From positions 6,718 to 70,717 of the forward strand of contig CALJVK010000013.1 of the NCBI GenBank assembly GCA_937773465.1: a stretch of DNA of 64,000 nucleotides. Reading direction: 5' to 3'. The notes beneath the pieces were generated by a model. The model did no database searches and was not told where the DNA came from. It saw nothing but the letters and a program-made list of their open reading frames with translations. Made by a program: the position numbers and the translations under genes. Source of the stretch: an uncultured Flavobacteriaceae bacterium. Lineage in GTDB: Bacteria > Bacteroidota > Bacteroidia > Flavobacteriales > Flavobacteriaceae. Below, piece by piece: positions 36,031-47,400 of this stretch (its first letter is position 1; each line of letters opens with the position of its first letter).

Positions 36031-37921
36031 GTTATTTTAGCGAAGTTACTATTTAATGCTCCGTTAGAGTCATTAATATTTTTTAAACCTAAGCTTTGTG
36101 CATCAGACTTAGAAACTGTCAAGTAATTATCCCAAGAAACTCTAGTAATTGGATCTGGCATTTCTTGAAGCCAAGGATTGTTAGCTTGCTGACCATCACC
36201 CATTGATGTTTTAGAATACAAAGTCAATTCGAAATCATCAAAAACTGTAGATTTCAAACCATTGACAAACTCATTGATATTTGGAAAAGTATAAGGTGAG
36301 CTTAGTTTTTTTGAGTTAGAATTTTGATAAAAAACTCCGTCATGTAAAGCCTGATTCCAAGATGATCCATTTAAAATGTTTTTATTCCAATTTGACTTTA
36401 ACTCATCGTAGAATGAATTTGAAGATCCTGATCCAGTTCAATAAAACATCTTGAAATTGAGTAGTATCAAATAATGGCTTGATAGTTGGCTGTACCAAAC
36501 TATAATTACCTGATTTAATTTCAACATCACCCCAAGATTCTAAATAATGAGGAGTTGCTGCAACCCATTTTGAAAGTTTGGCAGTTTCAGTATTATTCAT
36601 TGAGAAAGAAACTGATAAATCAAGAGACTTTAATGATTTATTAAATTGTTCACTTTTTGGAAAAGTATATGATGGATTTACTCCTACCATAATCAATCCA
36701 TCAATTTTATTATTTGAAAGATCGTTAACAAGCCTAGTCACCTTTTTATCATCGCCTAAACTAGTATAATTAAGCTTTTTGAACATTTATTACACTACTT
36801 TTTATTAAATGATTAATTTTTAATGCTAATAAGTTGAGCACCAACATCATCTAATACCAGTGATAAAAACTCCTTTTCCGTTAGATTTTAGTAAACTCAT
36901 TTGAGATAGATTTTAATTTTTTCATCAAGATCGATATCTACTGAAACTTCACTATTTTCTCCTGAAATATAATCGTAAATTCTTAAGTAAAGCCTTATTT
37001 TGTAATGAAGGTTTTAAAGGAATTCTGTTGTCAGCATTAGCGCCAGAAAGGGACATATTAGCCTCAAGCTGAAAATGCTTAGACATTTTTCCATTTTTAG
37101 GAACTCTTGTTTTAGCATAACCTTTGCGAAAATCCTCCACCTTGCCAATCACCTAAGAAAATCTGCAGAAAGAGAAACTATAACATCTGCATTTGCAAAA
37201 TTATAAGTTGGCAAAGCTCTAACGCCATAACTAATTTCAAAAGCATCTAATGCTTGAGAGTTAGAAATAGCATCATAAACTACATGTTCAATATTAGAAA
37301 ACTTTTTTAAAAACTTTTTAATTATTAATTCAGTTAGAAGGGCTAGCAAAAGTTTGTGTCAATAACACAACTCTTTTATTTAATTCCTTCATTGAATCAA
37401 GCTGAGCTTTCACATTATCATTAAACTGGTCCCAACTGAAACATCTTGGTCATCAATGGTAGGACCTTGAATCCTTGAGCTATCATACATCGAGAGAACA
37501 GACGCCTGGACCCTTGCATTAGGAGAGTTGTCCTTTAGATTTAGAATTATTTATTTCAATTTTGATAGGTCTTCCTTCCCTAGTTTTAACTAAAACATTA
37601 GCAAAGTCAAATCCATCAGAAATAGAAGTAGCATAAAAATTAGAAATACCAGGTCTAATTTGCTCGGGCTGAACAACATAAGGAATAGATTTATTAACTG
37701 GACCTTCGCAACTAGCTAATGTTGCAGCTGCAGTGCTAAATCCTACATATTTTAAAAAATCTCTTCGACTAGCATTAGAATTTTCTAAACTATTTATCGT
37801 CCTGTAATAAATCGCCAACAGGAAGATCTTCAACAAATTCATTATTTGCAAGTCTGTCAATTAATTTACTGTCAGAAGACAATTCTAATTCACTTTTCCA
37901 ATATTTTTTATGGTTTCCCAT
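36024..37921 (-). pseudogene. actB: ActB, N-terminal molybdopterin-oxidoreductase-like part in broken frames
   Basis: The gene starts at the ATG at 37921 ('MGNHKKYWKSELELSSDSKL') and slips at about 37803. It then reads 'SRRDFLKYVGFSTAAATLAS', a Tat-type signal. Further blocks, each one base out of phase with the last, are 'NARVQASVLSMYDSSRIQGP', 'FNDNVKAQLDSMKELNKRVV', 'SYGVRALPTYNFANADVIVS', 'GYAKTRVPKNGKMSKHFQLE', 'KVTRLVNDLSNNKIDGLIMV' and 'PWLQEMPDPITRVSWDNYLT'. All are in ActB order. At least seven slips fall in 1.9 kb. The surrounding operon is intact apart from isolated slips, so poor local sequence is my preferred reading. True loss would disable the complex. Confidence 0.75.
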
Positions 37922-37939
37922 TTTACAATATATACTTTT

Positions 37940-39223
37940 TTAATAATGACATTTACCACATTCTAAACCACCCATTTGAGCAATAGATAATTCCTCAACT
38001 CCATATTTTTTTGACAACTCTTCGTGTATTTTTGTATAATACTCATTGTCTTTAACTTTTATATTTGAATCTCGATGGCAATTAATACACCATCCCATTG
38101 TTAAAGGAGAATATTGATATAATATTTCCATTTCTTCAACCGGACCATGACATTTTTGACAATCAATTCCAGCAACAGAAACGTGTTGAGCATGATTAAA
38201 ATATACGAAATCAGGCAAATTATGTATTCTTACCCATTTAACAGGTTCGGTGTCTCCAGTGTAGGATTGAGTTTCTTCGTCCCAACCAACAGCTTTATAT
38301 AATTTTTTGATTTCATTAGTGTAAAAATCTTTAGTGTATCCTTTTTCAAGATCTTCTTCACCATTGTAATCAGCTATATTTTCATGACAGTTCATACATA
38401 CATTCAGTGAAGGTATTCCTGAGTGTTTAGAAATTCTAGCAGATGAATGGCAATATTGACATTCAATCTGATTTTCACCAGCATGAATTTTGTGTGAGTA
38501 ATGTATTGGTTGAATAGGCATATATCCCTGGTCAACACCAATTTGCATCATATATCCGTAAGCAAAATAAGCGCTAGATAATAACAATAGTATAACAGAA
38601 ACAAATATTAAGAACTGATTTTTAATAAATGCTTGCCAAACAGAAAACTTAGATTCTTCTTCCTCCTTAAAATCAATTCCATTTTTTTCTGCAATACTTC
38701 TAAGTGTCTTAGTTACCAAAAACAACATAGTGATTAAAACCAATAAAACTATTGTAAGTAGAGCTAAAACAATATCATTTGTTAATGAGGAATCGTTACT
38801 AGAACTTATGGCTTCAGCTCCTGTGTTTGCGGCAACCACAGGTTCAGGAACGTAATCAGTATATGCTAAAATATTATCAATATCCTCATTAGAAAGTTGA
38901 GGAAAAGCATTCATAGCTACTTTATTGTATTCTTCATAAATGGCAACAGCTTGATCGTCTCCAGACTTAATTAAAGCTGCACTATTTTTAATCCATGAGT
39001 AAAGCCATTCTTTTTCATATTTAGCAGAAACGCCTTTTAAAGCAGGGCCAACTAAATTTCTGTTTAGCTTGTGACATGATGCGCAATTAGCATTGAAAAG
39101 AGACTTTCCTTTTGCAATGTCAATTTCTTGAGCAGAAATATTTATTGAAAAAGAAAAAAGAAAAAGAACAGTTAATGCCTGTGAAACAGATACTTGTCTA
39201 AAGAGTTTCAAAATAACTTTCAA
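37940..39223 (-). CDS. actA: Alternative complex III subunit ActA, six-heme cytochrome c with fused monoheme domain
   Basis: Six CxxCH motifs are visible: 'CASCH' in an N-terminal monoheme domain, then 'CQYCH', 'CMNCH', 'CQKCH', 'CINCH' and a terminal 'CGKCHY'. A membrane helix ('IVLALLTIVLLVLITMLFLV', about residues 150-170 of the mature form) separates the monoheme domain from the pentaheme part, which has a second anchor before it. I chose TTG at 39223 because it gives a signal peptide ending 'FSFSINISAQE'. A longer frame reaches 39280, but a -7-like box (TATTTTTG) overlaps that point. ActA passes electrons out of ActB. It is the first gene of the operon. Confidence 0.9.
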   Translation of the reverse strand: MKVILKLFRQVSVSQALTVLFLFSFSINISAQEIDIAKGKSLFNANCASCHKLNRNLVGPALKGVSAKYEKEWLYSWIKNSAALIKSGDDQAVAIYEEYNKVAMNAFPQLSNEDIDNILAYTDYVPEPVVAANTGAEAISSSNDSSLTNDIVLALLTIVLLVLITMLFLVTKTLRSIAEKNGIDFKEEEESKFSVWQAFIKNQFLIFVSVILLLLSSAYFAYGYMMQIGVDQGYMPIQPIHYSHKIHAGENQIECQYCHSSARISKHSGIPSLNVCMNCHENIADYNGEEDLEKGYTKDFYTNEIKKLYKAVGWDEETQSYTGDTEPVKWVRIHNLPDFVYFNHAQHVSVAGIDCQKCHGPVEEMEILYQYSPLTMGWCINCHRDSNIKVKDNEYYTKIHEELSKKYGVEELSIAQMGGLECGKCHY

Positions 39224-39409
39224 TAAAGATGTTTTTACTACGAACGACAATGTTAAAATTGTATCAAAATTAGAGGGCAAAAATACAACACAGGAACGAT
39301 AATAAAAACCTAACTTAAATGTAATTTTTAATTTATAATGATTCTAAATAAACGAAATAAATAAAGGGTTTATTATTAAAAAACTATTTGTTAAAAAACT
39401 ATATTTGTA

Positions 39410-39781
39410 ATGATGTATAAATCAGTCTTTTCGTTATTGTTATTGACATTAATTTCATTTAAATCATTTTCTCAAAAAGATTCTATTACAATAAATCAAG
39501 ACCCTAAACTTTTAAAGGTTTTGGAGCTAAAAAAAATTGTTAACCAAGAAGCTTTCACGTCTGGTCAATATACAATTCAAATTTTTAGCGGAAATTTTAA
39601 GGAATATAAGATATTAATGGATAAGCTAACAGGTGAAGAAAAACACAAAGAAATATTTTACAGTTTTGAAACCCCGTATTACAAAATAAGAATAGGCAAA
39701 TATGTGTCTAAAATTTTAGCTATTAAAGAACTGATGAAAATTAAAAAAGAATTTTCTTCAGCATTTATTTTACAGCCTTAA
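39410..39781 (+). CDS. SPOR-domain exported protein
   Basis: The 123-residue protein has a signal peptide ('SVFSLLLLTLISFKSFSQ'). The C-terminal SPOR-like domain runs from 'YTIQIFSGNF' through 'YYKIRIGKYVSKILAIKELM' to the end. SPOR domains bind denuded peptidoglycan at division sites. This one has no transmembrane anchor, so it would be free in the periplasm. TATATTTG at 39400-39407 lies directly before the tandem ATG ATG start, but no -33 TTG is properly spaced. The gene is convergent with infB, with 3 bp between stops. Confidence 0.75.
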   Translation: MMYKSVFSLLLLTLISFKSFSQKDSITINQDPKLLKVLELKKIVNQEAFTSGQYTIQIFSGNFKEYKILMDKLTGEEKHKEIFYSFETPYYKIRIGKYVSKILAIKELMKIKKEFSSAFILQP

Positions 39782-39784
39782 TTT

Positions 39785-42050
39785 CTATTTAAGTTTCTTT
39801 TTTATTTCAACTTGAGAATAAGCCTCAATCACATCACCTATTCTAATATCGTTATAGTTTTTGACCTGAAGTCCGCAATCATATCCTTTAGCAACTTCTT
39901 TAGCATCATCTTTAAATCTTTTTAATGATGATAAGACTCCTGAGCTAATTACAACTCCTTCCCTAATAATTCTTATACTTGAATTTCTGAAAATCTTTCC
40001 GCTGGTAACCATGCAACCTGCAATAGTACCAACCTTAGATATTTTGAAGGTTTCTCTAATTTCAGCATTACCAGAAATCTCTTCTTTAAATTTGGGAGCC
40101 AACATACCCTCCATAGCATCTTTTAAATCGTTTATTGCATCATAAATAATTGAATAATTTCTAATATCTATTTCTTCTTTATCTGCAATTTGCCTAGCAT
40201 TACCAGTTGGTCTTACATTAAATCCTATAATTATTGCATCAGAAGCAGAAGCCAACAGAACGTCAGATTCTGTTATAGCACCCACAGCTTTATGAATTAT
40301 ATTTATAAGTATTTCGTCAGTTGATAATTTTTGAAAAGAATCAGTCAATGCTTCAACAGATCCGTCAACATCACCTTTTAAAATAATATTTAATTCTTTG
40401 AAGTCACCAATAGCAATTCTTCTTCCAATTTCATCAAGAGTAATATGTTTTTGAGTTCTGACAGATTGCTCTCTTACTAGTTGAGTTCTTTTAACAGCAA
40501 TTTGTTTTGCTTCCTTTTCATCATCAAATACATTAAACTTATCTCCAGCTTGTGGAGCGCCATCAAGACCTAATATTGATACTGGAGTTGATGGTCCAGC
40601 TTCAATTATCGGGTTACCTCTTTCATCCTGCATTGCCTTAACTTTTCCAGAATGTTGACCAGCCAATAAATAATCTCCAATTTTTAAAGTACCAGACTGT
40701 ACTAAGATTGTAGATATATAACCTTTACCCTTATCTAAATATGCTTCAACTACTGAACCGATAGCAGCTTTATTTGGATTTGCTTTTAATTCTAAGAACT
40801 CTGCTTCAAGCAATACTTTTTCAAGTAATTCATCAACTCCTGTTCCTTTAAGAGCAGATACATCATGAGATTGTATTTTTCCACCCCATTCTTCAATAAG
40901 CAAATTCATTCCTGAAAGCTTTTCTTTAATTTTATCAGGATTTGAATTTGGTCTATCAATTTTATTTATTGCAAAAATAATTGGGACACCTGCAGCTTGA
41001 GCATGACTTATTGCTTCTTTAGTTTGCGGCATTACATCATCATCTGCAGCAATTACTATAATAACCAAATCAGTAATTTGAGTTCCTCGGGCCCTCATCG
41101 CAGTAAATGCTTCGTGACCAGGAGTATCTAAGAATGTTATATTTTGCCCATCTTTCAAAACAACGCTGTAGGCACCTATATGCTGAGTAATTCCTCCAGA
41201 TTCACCAGCAATTACATTTTCTTCTCTAATATAATCCAATAAAGAAGTTTTTCCATGATCAACATGCCCCATTACAGTAACAATTGGTGCTCTTGGAAGT
41301 AAATCCTCAGGACTATCTTCAACCTCTTTAATAGAATCTTCAATATCTGCAGTAACAAACTCAACTTCGTATCCAAATTCATCAGCAACAATAGTCAGAG
41401 TTTCAGCATCAAGCCTTTGATTCATGGTAACCATAATTCCTAAAGACATACATGTAGAAATAATCTCAGTTGAAGTTATTTCCATCATAGTAGCAACCTC
41501 CCCAACAGTAATAAACTCAGTGACTTTTATAGTCTTTTTTTCAGCTTCATTTTGAGCTAATTCTTCATCAGATTTTAATTTATGTGAATCTCTTTTGCCT
41601 TTTCTATATTTAGCACCTTTTGAAGATGATCTTCCTTGTAATTTTTCTAAAGTTTCTCTTATTTGCTTTTGAACATCAACTTCTGATGGCTCACTTGCAA
41701 CAGGCTTTGATCTTCCTCCGGGTTTATTAAAAGTTCTTTTATTGCTAGAGACAGATGGTTTTACAGGATCTTTAGAAATTCTAATTCTCTTTCTTTTAGA
41801 AACTGAACTATGTTTTGAAGCAGTAGCCTTAGGTTTATCAAATTTGCCTAAATCAATTTTATCTCCTACAGTTTTTAAACCACTTAATTTAGTATACTTA
41901 GTTTTAATACTGGAATCATCTTTAACTTCTTCAACTTGGGGTTCAGATTTTATTATTTCGTCTGTTAACGCAGGTATTATAACATTTTTTTCAACTTTAG
42001 AATCTGGTTTAGCTTCTAGTTTAGGCTCAGCTACAGAATCAGTTGCAGTG
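39785..42050 (-). CDS. infB: Translation initiation factor IF-2, main piece
   Basis: The GTPase places initiator tRNA on the ribosome. The N2 domain contains '[20 protein letters not shown]'. The G domain has '[20 protein letters not shown]' (P-loop), '[18 protein letters not shown]' and '[10 protein letters not shown]'; EF-Tu-like domains follow. The frame stays open from 41488 back to about 42050 but has no start codon there. One extra base near 42047-42052 joins it to the N-terminal piece ('KPKPKAKA' + '[13 protein letters not shown]'). IF-2 is essential, so this single slip is best read as a sequence error. The intact protein would have about 880 residues. Confidence 0.95.
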
Positions 42051-42428
42051 TATAGCCTTAGCTTTAGGTTTAGGCTTATTGAACTTGTCTAAATCTATTT
42101 TCCCCAAATGAACAGGTTTTTTAATTTCTGCTCTTTCAATGAAGGAATTTCTTTTCTTTTCTTTTTCTTCTAATTCTTTTTCGAGCTTAATCCTTAGCTC
42201 CTCTTTTTCTTTTCTTTTTTCTTCACTTAAATCATGAGATTCAACTTTACTTGATTTATCAGAACTAAATTCATTTAAAAATAAAGTATACTGATCAGGT
42301 GAAATTTTAGTAGTTGGTCTAGCATCAATATCATGCCCATTAGAAGCAAGAAACTCAACTGCTCTATCAAGAGAAATGTTAAATTCTCTTAAAATTTTAT
42401 TTAATCTTTTTAGTTTTAGTTCACCCAT
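42039..42428 (-). CDS. infB: Translation initiation factor IF-2, N-terminal piece
   Basis: The N-terminus has the IF2_N fold segment '[20 protein letters not shown]' followed by a charged Glu/Lys/Arg-rich coiled stretch (about residues 70-105). It then has the '[16 protein letters not shown]' repeat typical of Bacteroidota IF-2. The frame ends in a stop at 42039 just after the slip described for the main piece. The ATG start is 11 bp after the nusA stop, giving the classical order rimP-nusA-infB. Confidence 0.93.
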   Translation of the reverse strand: MGELKLKRLNKILREFNISLDRAVEFLASNGHDIDARPTTKISPDQYTLFLNEFSSDKSSKVESHDLSEEKRKEKEELRIKLEKELEEKEKKRNSFIERAEIKKPVHLGKIDLDKFNKPKPKAKAIHCN

Positions 42429-42439
42429 AAATAAATTTG

Positions 42440-43672
42440 TTATCCAGAAAATTCTGCTTTTAATACATTTCTAACCGCTAAAATAGTTTCCTCTTCTAAA
42501 TCAGTTCGTTTAATTAAATCTTCAATATCTTGTTCCAAAACACTTTTGGCAGTGTCTAAACCTGCTTTTTTAAACTCTTCAAGAACCCAAGCTTCGATTT
42601 CGTCAGAGAATTCAGTCAATTCAACATCTTCTTCAGCTCCATCTCTATAAACATCAATTTCATATCCTGTTAATTGACCTGCTAATCTAATGTTATGACC
42701 ACCTCTTCCAATAGCTTTCGAAACCTGATCAGGCTCCATAAAGGCTTCTACAGTTTTTTTCTCTTCGTTAATTTTTAACGAAGATATTTTAGCGGGGCTT
42801 AATGCTCTTGTAATCAGTAATTGAGTATTGTTTGTAAAATTAATAACATCAATATTTTCATTTCCAAGTTCTCTTACAATTCCGTGAATCCTAGATCCTT
42901 TCATTCCAACACAAGCTCCAACTGGATCAATTCTATCATCGTATGAATCAACAGCTACTTTGGCTTTTTCACCAGGAATTCTAACAACTTTTTTTACAGA
43001 TATTAAACCGTCAAAAACCTCAGGAATATCTTGTTCAAAAAGTTTTTCTAAAAACTTAGGAGAAGTTCTTGAAAAAATAATAGATGGTTTATTCCCTTTC
43101 AATTCAACAGACTCAATAACTCCTCTTACAGAATCTCCTTTTCTATAAAAATCAGATGGTATTTGACGATCTTTAGGCATGATTAACTCGTTTCCATCAT
43201 CATCGAGCAATATCACAACATTGTGTCTGATGTGATGAACTTCTGCAGTATATATTTCACCTATTAAATCAATAAATTGTTTGTAAACAATTCCATTATC
43301 GTGTTCATGAACTCTAGACACTAAGTTCTGTCTTAAAGAAAGAACTGTCCTTCTTCCAAGATCAACTAGTTTAACTTCCTCAGAGACATCTTCACCAACT
43401 TCGAAATCAGGTTCAATTTTTCTTGCTTCAGTAATTGAAATTTCTTGGTTTTCGTCTTCAACTGCTCCGTCTTCAACAACAACTCTATTTCTCCAAATCT
43501 CTAAATCTCCTTTGTCTGGATTAATAATTATATCAAAGTTATCGTCATCGCCATATTTTCTTTTTAGAGTGTTTCTAAAAACCTCTTCTAATATTGACAT
43601 TAACGTAACTCTGTCTATAAATTTTTCGTCTTTGAATTCTGAAAACGATTCTATTAAAGATAAATTTTCCAT
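42440..43672 (-). CDS. nusA: Transcription termination/antitermination factor NusA
   Basis: The protein has 410 residues, the short form usual in Bacteroidota, without E. coli's C-terminal acidic repeats. The N-terminal RNA-polymerase-binding domain covers about residues 1-130. An S1 domain follows ('GDSVRGVIESVELKGNKPSI'). The KH domains include 'VGACVGMKGSRIHGIVRELG' and 'VSKAIGRGGHNIRLAGQLTG'. NusA controls pausing, termination and antitermination. It lies between rimP (2 bp upstream) and infB. Confidence 0.97.
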   Translation of the reverse strand: MENLSLIESFSEFKDEKFIDRVTLMSILEEVFRNTLKRKYGDDDNFDIIINPDKGDLEIWRNRVVVEDGAVEDENQEISITEARKIEPDFEVGEDVSEEVKLVDLGRRTVLSLRQNLVSRVHEHDNGIVYKQFIDLIGEIYTAEVHHIRHNVVILLDDDGNELIMPKDRQIPSDFYRKGDSVRGVIESVELKGNKPSIIFSRTSPKFLEKLFEQDIPEVFDGLISVKKVVRIPGEKAKVAVDSYDDRIDPVGACVGMKGSRIHGIVRELGNENIDVINFTNNTQLLITRALSPAKISSLKINEEKKTVEAFMEPDQVSKAIGRGGHNIRLAGQLTGYEIDVYRDGAEEDVELTEFSDEIEAWVLEEFKKAGLDTAKSVLEQDIEDLIKRTDLEEETILAVRNVLKAEFSG

Positions 43673-43674
43673 GC

Positions 43675-44142
43675 TTATATTTTATTAAATTCTACTACTA
43701 ACTTTGCTTTTTTAATTTCATCAAAAGCAATTAATTTATTTTTTTTTACAGTCACTTTGCCTTTTCCTACAGGCTTTGGCTCACGGGCTGTCCACTCAAG
43801 AGTAATATCTTCTTCACTTACTTTAATTAAGTTCCCTTTAATATCATCACCTTCTTTTAAAGTTACATTCAGTTTTCTTTTCAAATTTTTTAAAAATTGT
43901 CTGTAAGTTATTAAAGGAGACAAAAGTCCAGCAGAACTAACATTTAAACTAAAATCATCTAGCTCAGTATCAAAATGTTTTTTTATATATTTTGACAATA
44001 AAACGCAATCACTAACCTTAACTCCGTTATCACCATCAATTTTTATATCAATTTTAAAAGAATCTACATCAAGATCCACTAAAAAAAGTTGTTTATTATT
44101 TTCAAAAAAATCAATAAATATTTTTTCTAATATTTCTTTCAA
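43675..44142 (-). CDS. rimP: Ribosome maturation factor RimP
   Basis: RimP is needed for 30S subunit maturation. The family segments are 'LFLVDLDVDSFKIDIKIDGD', 'VKVSDCVLLSKYIKKHFD' and 'DFSLNVSSAGLLSPL'; the C-terminal SH3-like domain ends near 'LVVEF'. The start is uncertain. TTG at 44142 gives the normal family N-terminus (about 155 residues). ATG at 44172 and TTG at 44205 add residues encoded by a strong hairpin that I read as the tRNA-Gln terminator. A -7 box TATATTTG (44152-44145, minus) lies just before the 44142 start, without a properly placed TTG. Confidence 0.88.
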   Translation of the reverse strand: MKEILEKIFIDFFENNKQLFLVDLDVDSFKIDIKIDGDNGVKVSDCVLLSKYIKKHFDTELDDFSLNVSSAGLLSPLITYRQFLKNLKRKLNVTLKEGDDIKGNLIKVSEEDITLEWTAREPKPVGKGKVTVKKNKLIAFDEIKKAKLVVEFNKI

Positions 44143-44161
44143 ATCAAATATATTTAATAAA

Positions 44162-44182
44162 GAAGGGGACATTGTCCCCTTC
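44162..44182 (-). terminator. Hairpin downstream of tRNA-Gln
   Basis: GAAGGGGAC and GTCCCCTTC form a perfect 9-bp stem with a 3-base loop, followed on the minus strand by TTTATT. It lies about 75 bp past the tRNA. The T run is short, so a second role as a fold around a possible rimP ATG (44172) cannot be excluded. Confidence 0.5.
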
Positions 44183-44257
44183 AAATTTTCAATAACGCAG
44201 TGCAAATATACTAAATTCTACAAAACAAAGAATTTAATTAAACACCATTAATTAAAG

Positions 44258-44330
44258 TTGGCCTACTAGGGCTCGAACCTAGACTCTCCTGGACCAAAAC
44301 CAGGCGTGTTGCCAGTTACACCATAGGCCA
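44258..44330 (-). tRNA. tRNA-Gln (anticodon TTG)
   Basis: The minus strand folds as a full cloverleaf. The acceptor arm pairs TGGCCTA with TAGGCCA. The D arm contains GTGTAACTGGCAAC. The anticodon stem is CCTGG/CCAGG around the loop TTTTGGT (anticodon TTG). The T arm is CTAGG-TTCGAGC-CCTAG. The 3' CCA is not encoded. Confidence 0.96.
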
Positions 44331-44343
44331 GTGTAATTATCGG

Positions 44344-44377
44344 CAAATTTAGTATAAAGTTTGAATTGTAAAAACAA
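44344..44377 (-). promoter_or_regulatory. Promoter of tRNA-Gln
   Basis: On the minus strand, TTG (44377-44375) is followed by a 23-base spacer and TAAATTTG (44351-44344). This fits the Bacteroidota consensus at its longest allowed spacing. The predicted start is about 8 bases before the tRNA. Confidence 0.5.
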
Positions 44378-44484
44378 AATTCTTCTTTTCTAGTTTTTTC
44401 TTCTTTTACCACTTAAATTAATTAGTATATTAAAAAATATTTGTTGATAATATTGTTTAATTTCGTCTATCAATTATTTAAATA

Positions 44485-47400
44485 ATGAATATTAGAAAAT
44501 TCGAAAAAATAAATACTGTTACAGGACTAATTGTTTTTTTAATTGCATTAACTACATATTATTTAACAGTTGAGCCTACAGCCAGTTATTGGGATGCTGC
44601 TGAGTATATTTCGACATCTGCTAAATTACAAGTGGGACATCCCCCAGGAGCTCCATTATTTCAAATGATTGGCGCCTTTTTCTCCTCCTTCGCCTCAAAT
44701 CCTGAGGATATTGCATTTATGGTAAATATGATGTCTGTTTTTGCAAGTGCATTCACGATCTATTTACTTTATTTAACAATAGTGATAATTGGAAAAAAAA
44801 TTATTGTTGTATCTGAAAATATTACAACAGAAAATGCAATAAAGATAATAAGCTCCTCAACCATAGGGGCGCTATGTTTTGCATTTTCAGATAGCTTTTG
44901 GTTTAACGCTGTTGAAGCTGAAGTTTACGCTATGGCTACATTTATAATGGCGCTTCTATTTTGGTTAGGTTTTAAATGGGAAGAAGACATGGATAATGAA
45001 AGAGGAAACAGATGGCTTATATTAATTTCATTTGTTGTTGGACTTTCGTTTGGTGTGCATTTTATGGGTCTTTTAGCAATTCCAGCTATTGGAATGATTT
45101 ATTTCTTTAAAAAGTACCCAAAGCCTAATTTAAAAAGCTTTTTAATTGCAAATATTCTTTCTGTAACTGTATTACTTTTTATTTTTAAACTTCTTTTACC
45201 TTCTACCCTTGCTCTATTCGGCTACCTAGAGGTATTCTTTGTAAATAGCCTTAGATTACCTTTTAATTCTGGGACAATTTTTACGTCGGTTTTAATAATC
45301 ACACTATTTATATTTATATTAAGTTATACCAGAAAGAAAAATTGGATTAACACAAATGTCTTAACCCTTTGTGTCATGTTTATTTTTATAGGATTTTCAG
45401 CTTGGCTTATGATCCCAATTAGATCCAATGCCAATACAGTAATTAATGAAAATTCCCCATCAGATGCAAGAGCTTTACTTGCCTATTATAATTTAGAACA
45501 ATATCCTGAAACAAAACTTTTTTACGGGCCAATGTTTTCTGATGCCTATGCTGGACAAGATGAAAATAAACCTTACAAAGATGATAAGCCAAAATACGAA
45601 AGAGATGATCAGAAAAAAAGGTATGTAATTGTAAACGATTGGGAATCAGGAAAAATAAATTCAAACAGTGAACATGTTGGATTTCTTCCAAGAATGTGGA
45701 GTTCGGAACACGCAATAAATTACATGAACTATTTTGGGTTTTTAGATTTCGAAATTAAGCCTGAATATCTAACAGAAACCAATTTTAAAAAACTTGTAAA
45801 TGAATTTAATCAAAGTGTAGCTAAGGGAGATATCGATGCAGAAGGATACCATAAATTTTTAAGTGAATATGGCGGATATCTCAATATTGAAAAACCATCA
45901 CTATTTAATAATTTAAAATATCTATTTAAATATCAAATTGGATCTATGTATTTAAGATATTTTATGTGGAATTTTAGCGGTAGACAAAATGACATTAAAT
46001 GGGAATATGATTTATTAAATGGCAACTGGATTTCTGGAATAAACTTTATAGATGAATTTAGACTTGGTCCACAAAGCAATTTGCCCTCAGATCTCAAAAA
46101 TAATAAGGCTAGAAACACATATTATATGCTTCCTCTTATATTGGGATTAATTGGATTATTCTTTCTTTTCAAAAAAGATAAAAATCTATTTTGGATCGTT
46201 ATTCTATTATTTCTTTTTACTGGCTTAGCGCTTAAAGTTTATTTAAATGAAAGAGTTTTTGAACCAAGAGAAAGAGATTATGCGTTAGTTGGGTCATTTT
46301 ATGTTTTTTCTATTTTTATTGGACTTAGTATCTATTCAATAACTAATTCATTTAAAAAAATTATTTCTGAAAAAATATCAGTTCCTACATTAAGTATATT
46401 GTTACTTTCTGTGCCTTTTCTTATGGGTTATCAGAACTGGGATGATCATGATAGATCTAACAGATATACGGCTCAATCGTTAGCCAAAGCCTATCTAAAT
46501 TCAATTGACAAGGATAAGGATTCCATGATTTTTACTATAGGTGATAATGATACTTTCGCATTGTGGTACGCTCAAGAAATCGAAAACTATAGAACTGATG
46601 TAAGAACAATTAATACAAGTTTAATAGCTACTGATTGGTACATAGATCAAATGAAAAAGCGTACCTACAGTAGTAGTCCAATTCCGTCCCAACTAAAACA
46701 CAGTCAATACGCATATGGTGTTAGAGACTATATAAAGTATGAAGCTTTAATAGATTCAGTTAGATGGGATATTAAAGATTTTATGAACTGGGTTTCAAGT
46801 GATCATCCTAGAACTAAATATAAAAACCTGTTAACTCAATATGGTGCTGATTTAAATAATATTCCAATGTTTACTCAAAACATGGTTTTTTATCCTACCA
46901 ACAAAATTAGAGTTCCTGTTAATAAAGCAAATGTTTTAAAAAGTGGTATTGTAAAAATTGAGAATGAAGATTTAATTTTAGAGTTCATAGATATTGACCT
47001 TCCAACAGGAGGATTATATAAGAATCAATTACTAATGTTAGATATTTTAGCAAATAACGACTGGAAAAGGCCTATTTATTTTACAGGTGGAAGCTACAAT
47101 GATGCTGAATATTTATGGATGAAAGATTTTCTTCAGCTTGATGGTCTTGTTTATAAACTTGTCCCGATAAAAACTGAAATTAATAAAAATAACCCTTATG
47201 AAATGGGGCGTATTGATTCTTCATTAATGTATGATATTGTAAAAAGCTGGGAGTGGGGTAACTCTGAAAGTTCTGAAATTTACCATGATCCTGAAACTAG
47301 AAAAAACAGTATTTCTTTTAGAGGAAATCTTCACAGGCTTGCCAAACAACTTATGGCCGATAATGAAAATCAAAAAGCAGAAGAAATATTGGATTTATCA

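Noticed and set aside
39400..39407. TATATTTG as a full promoter of the SPOR gene
   Set aside because: No TTG lies 17-23 bases upstream, and the box touches the start codon; kept only as a note on possible leaderless expression.
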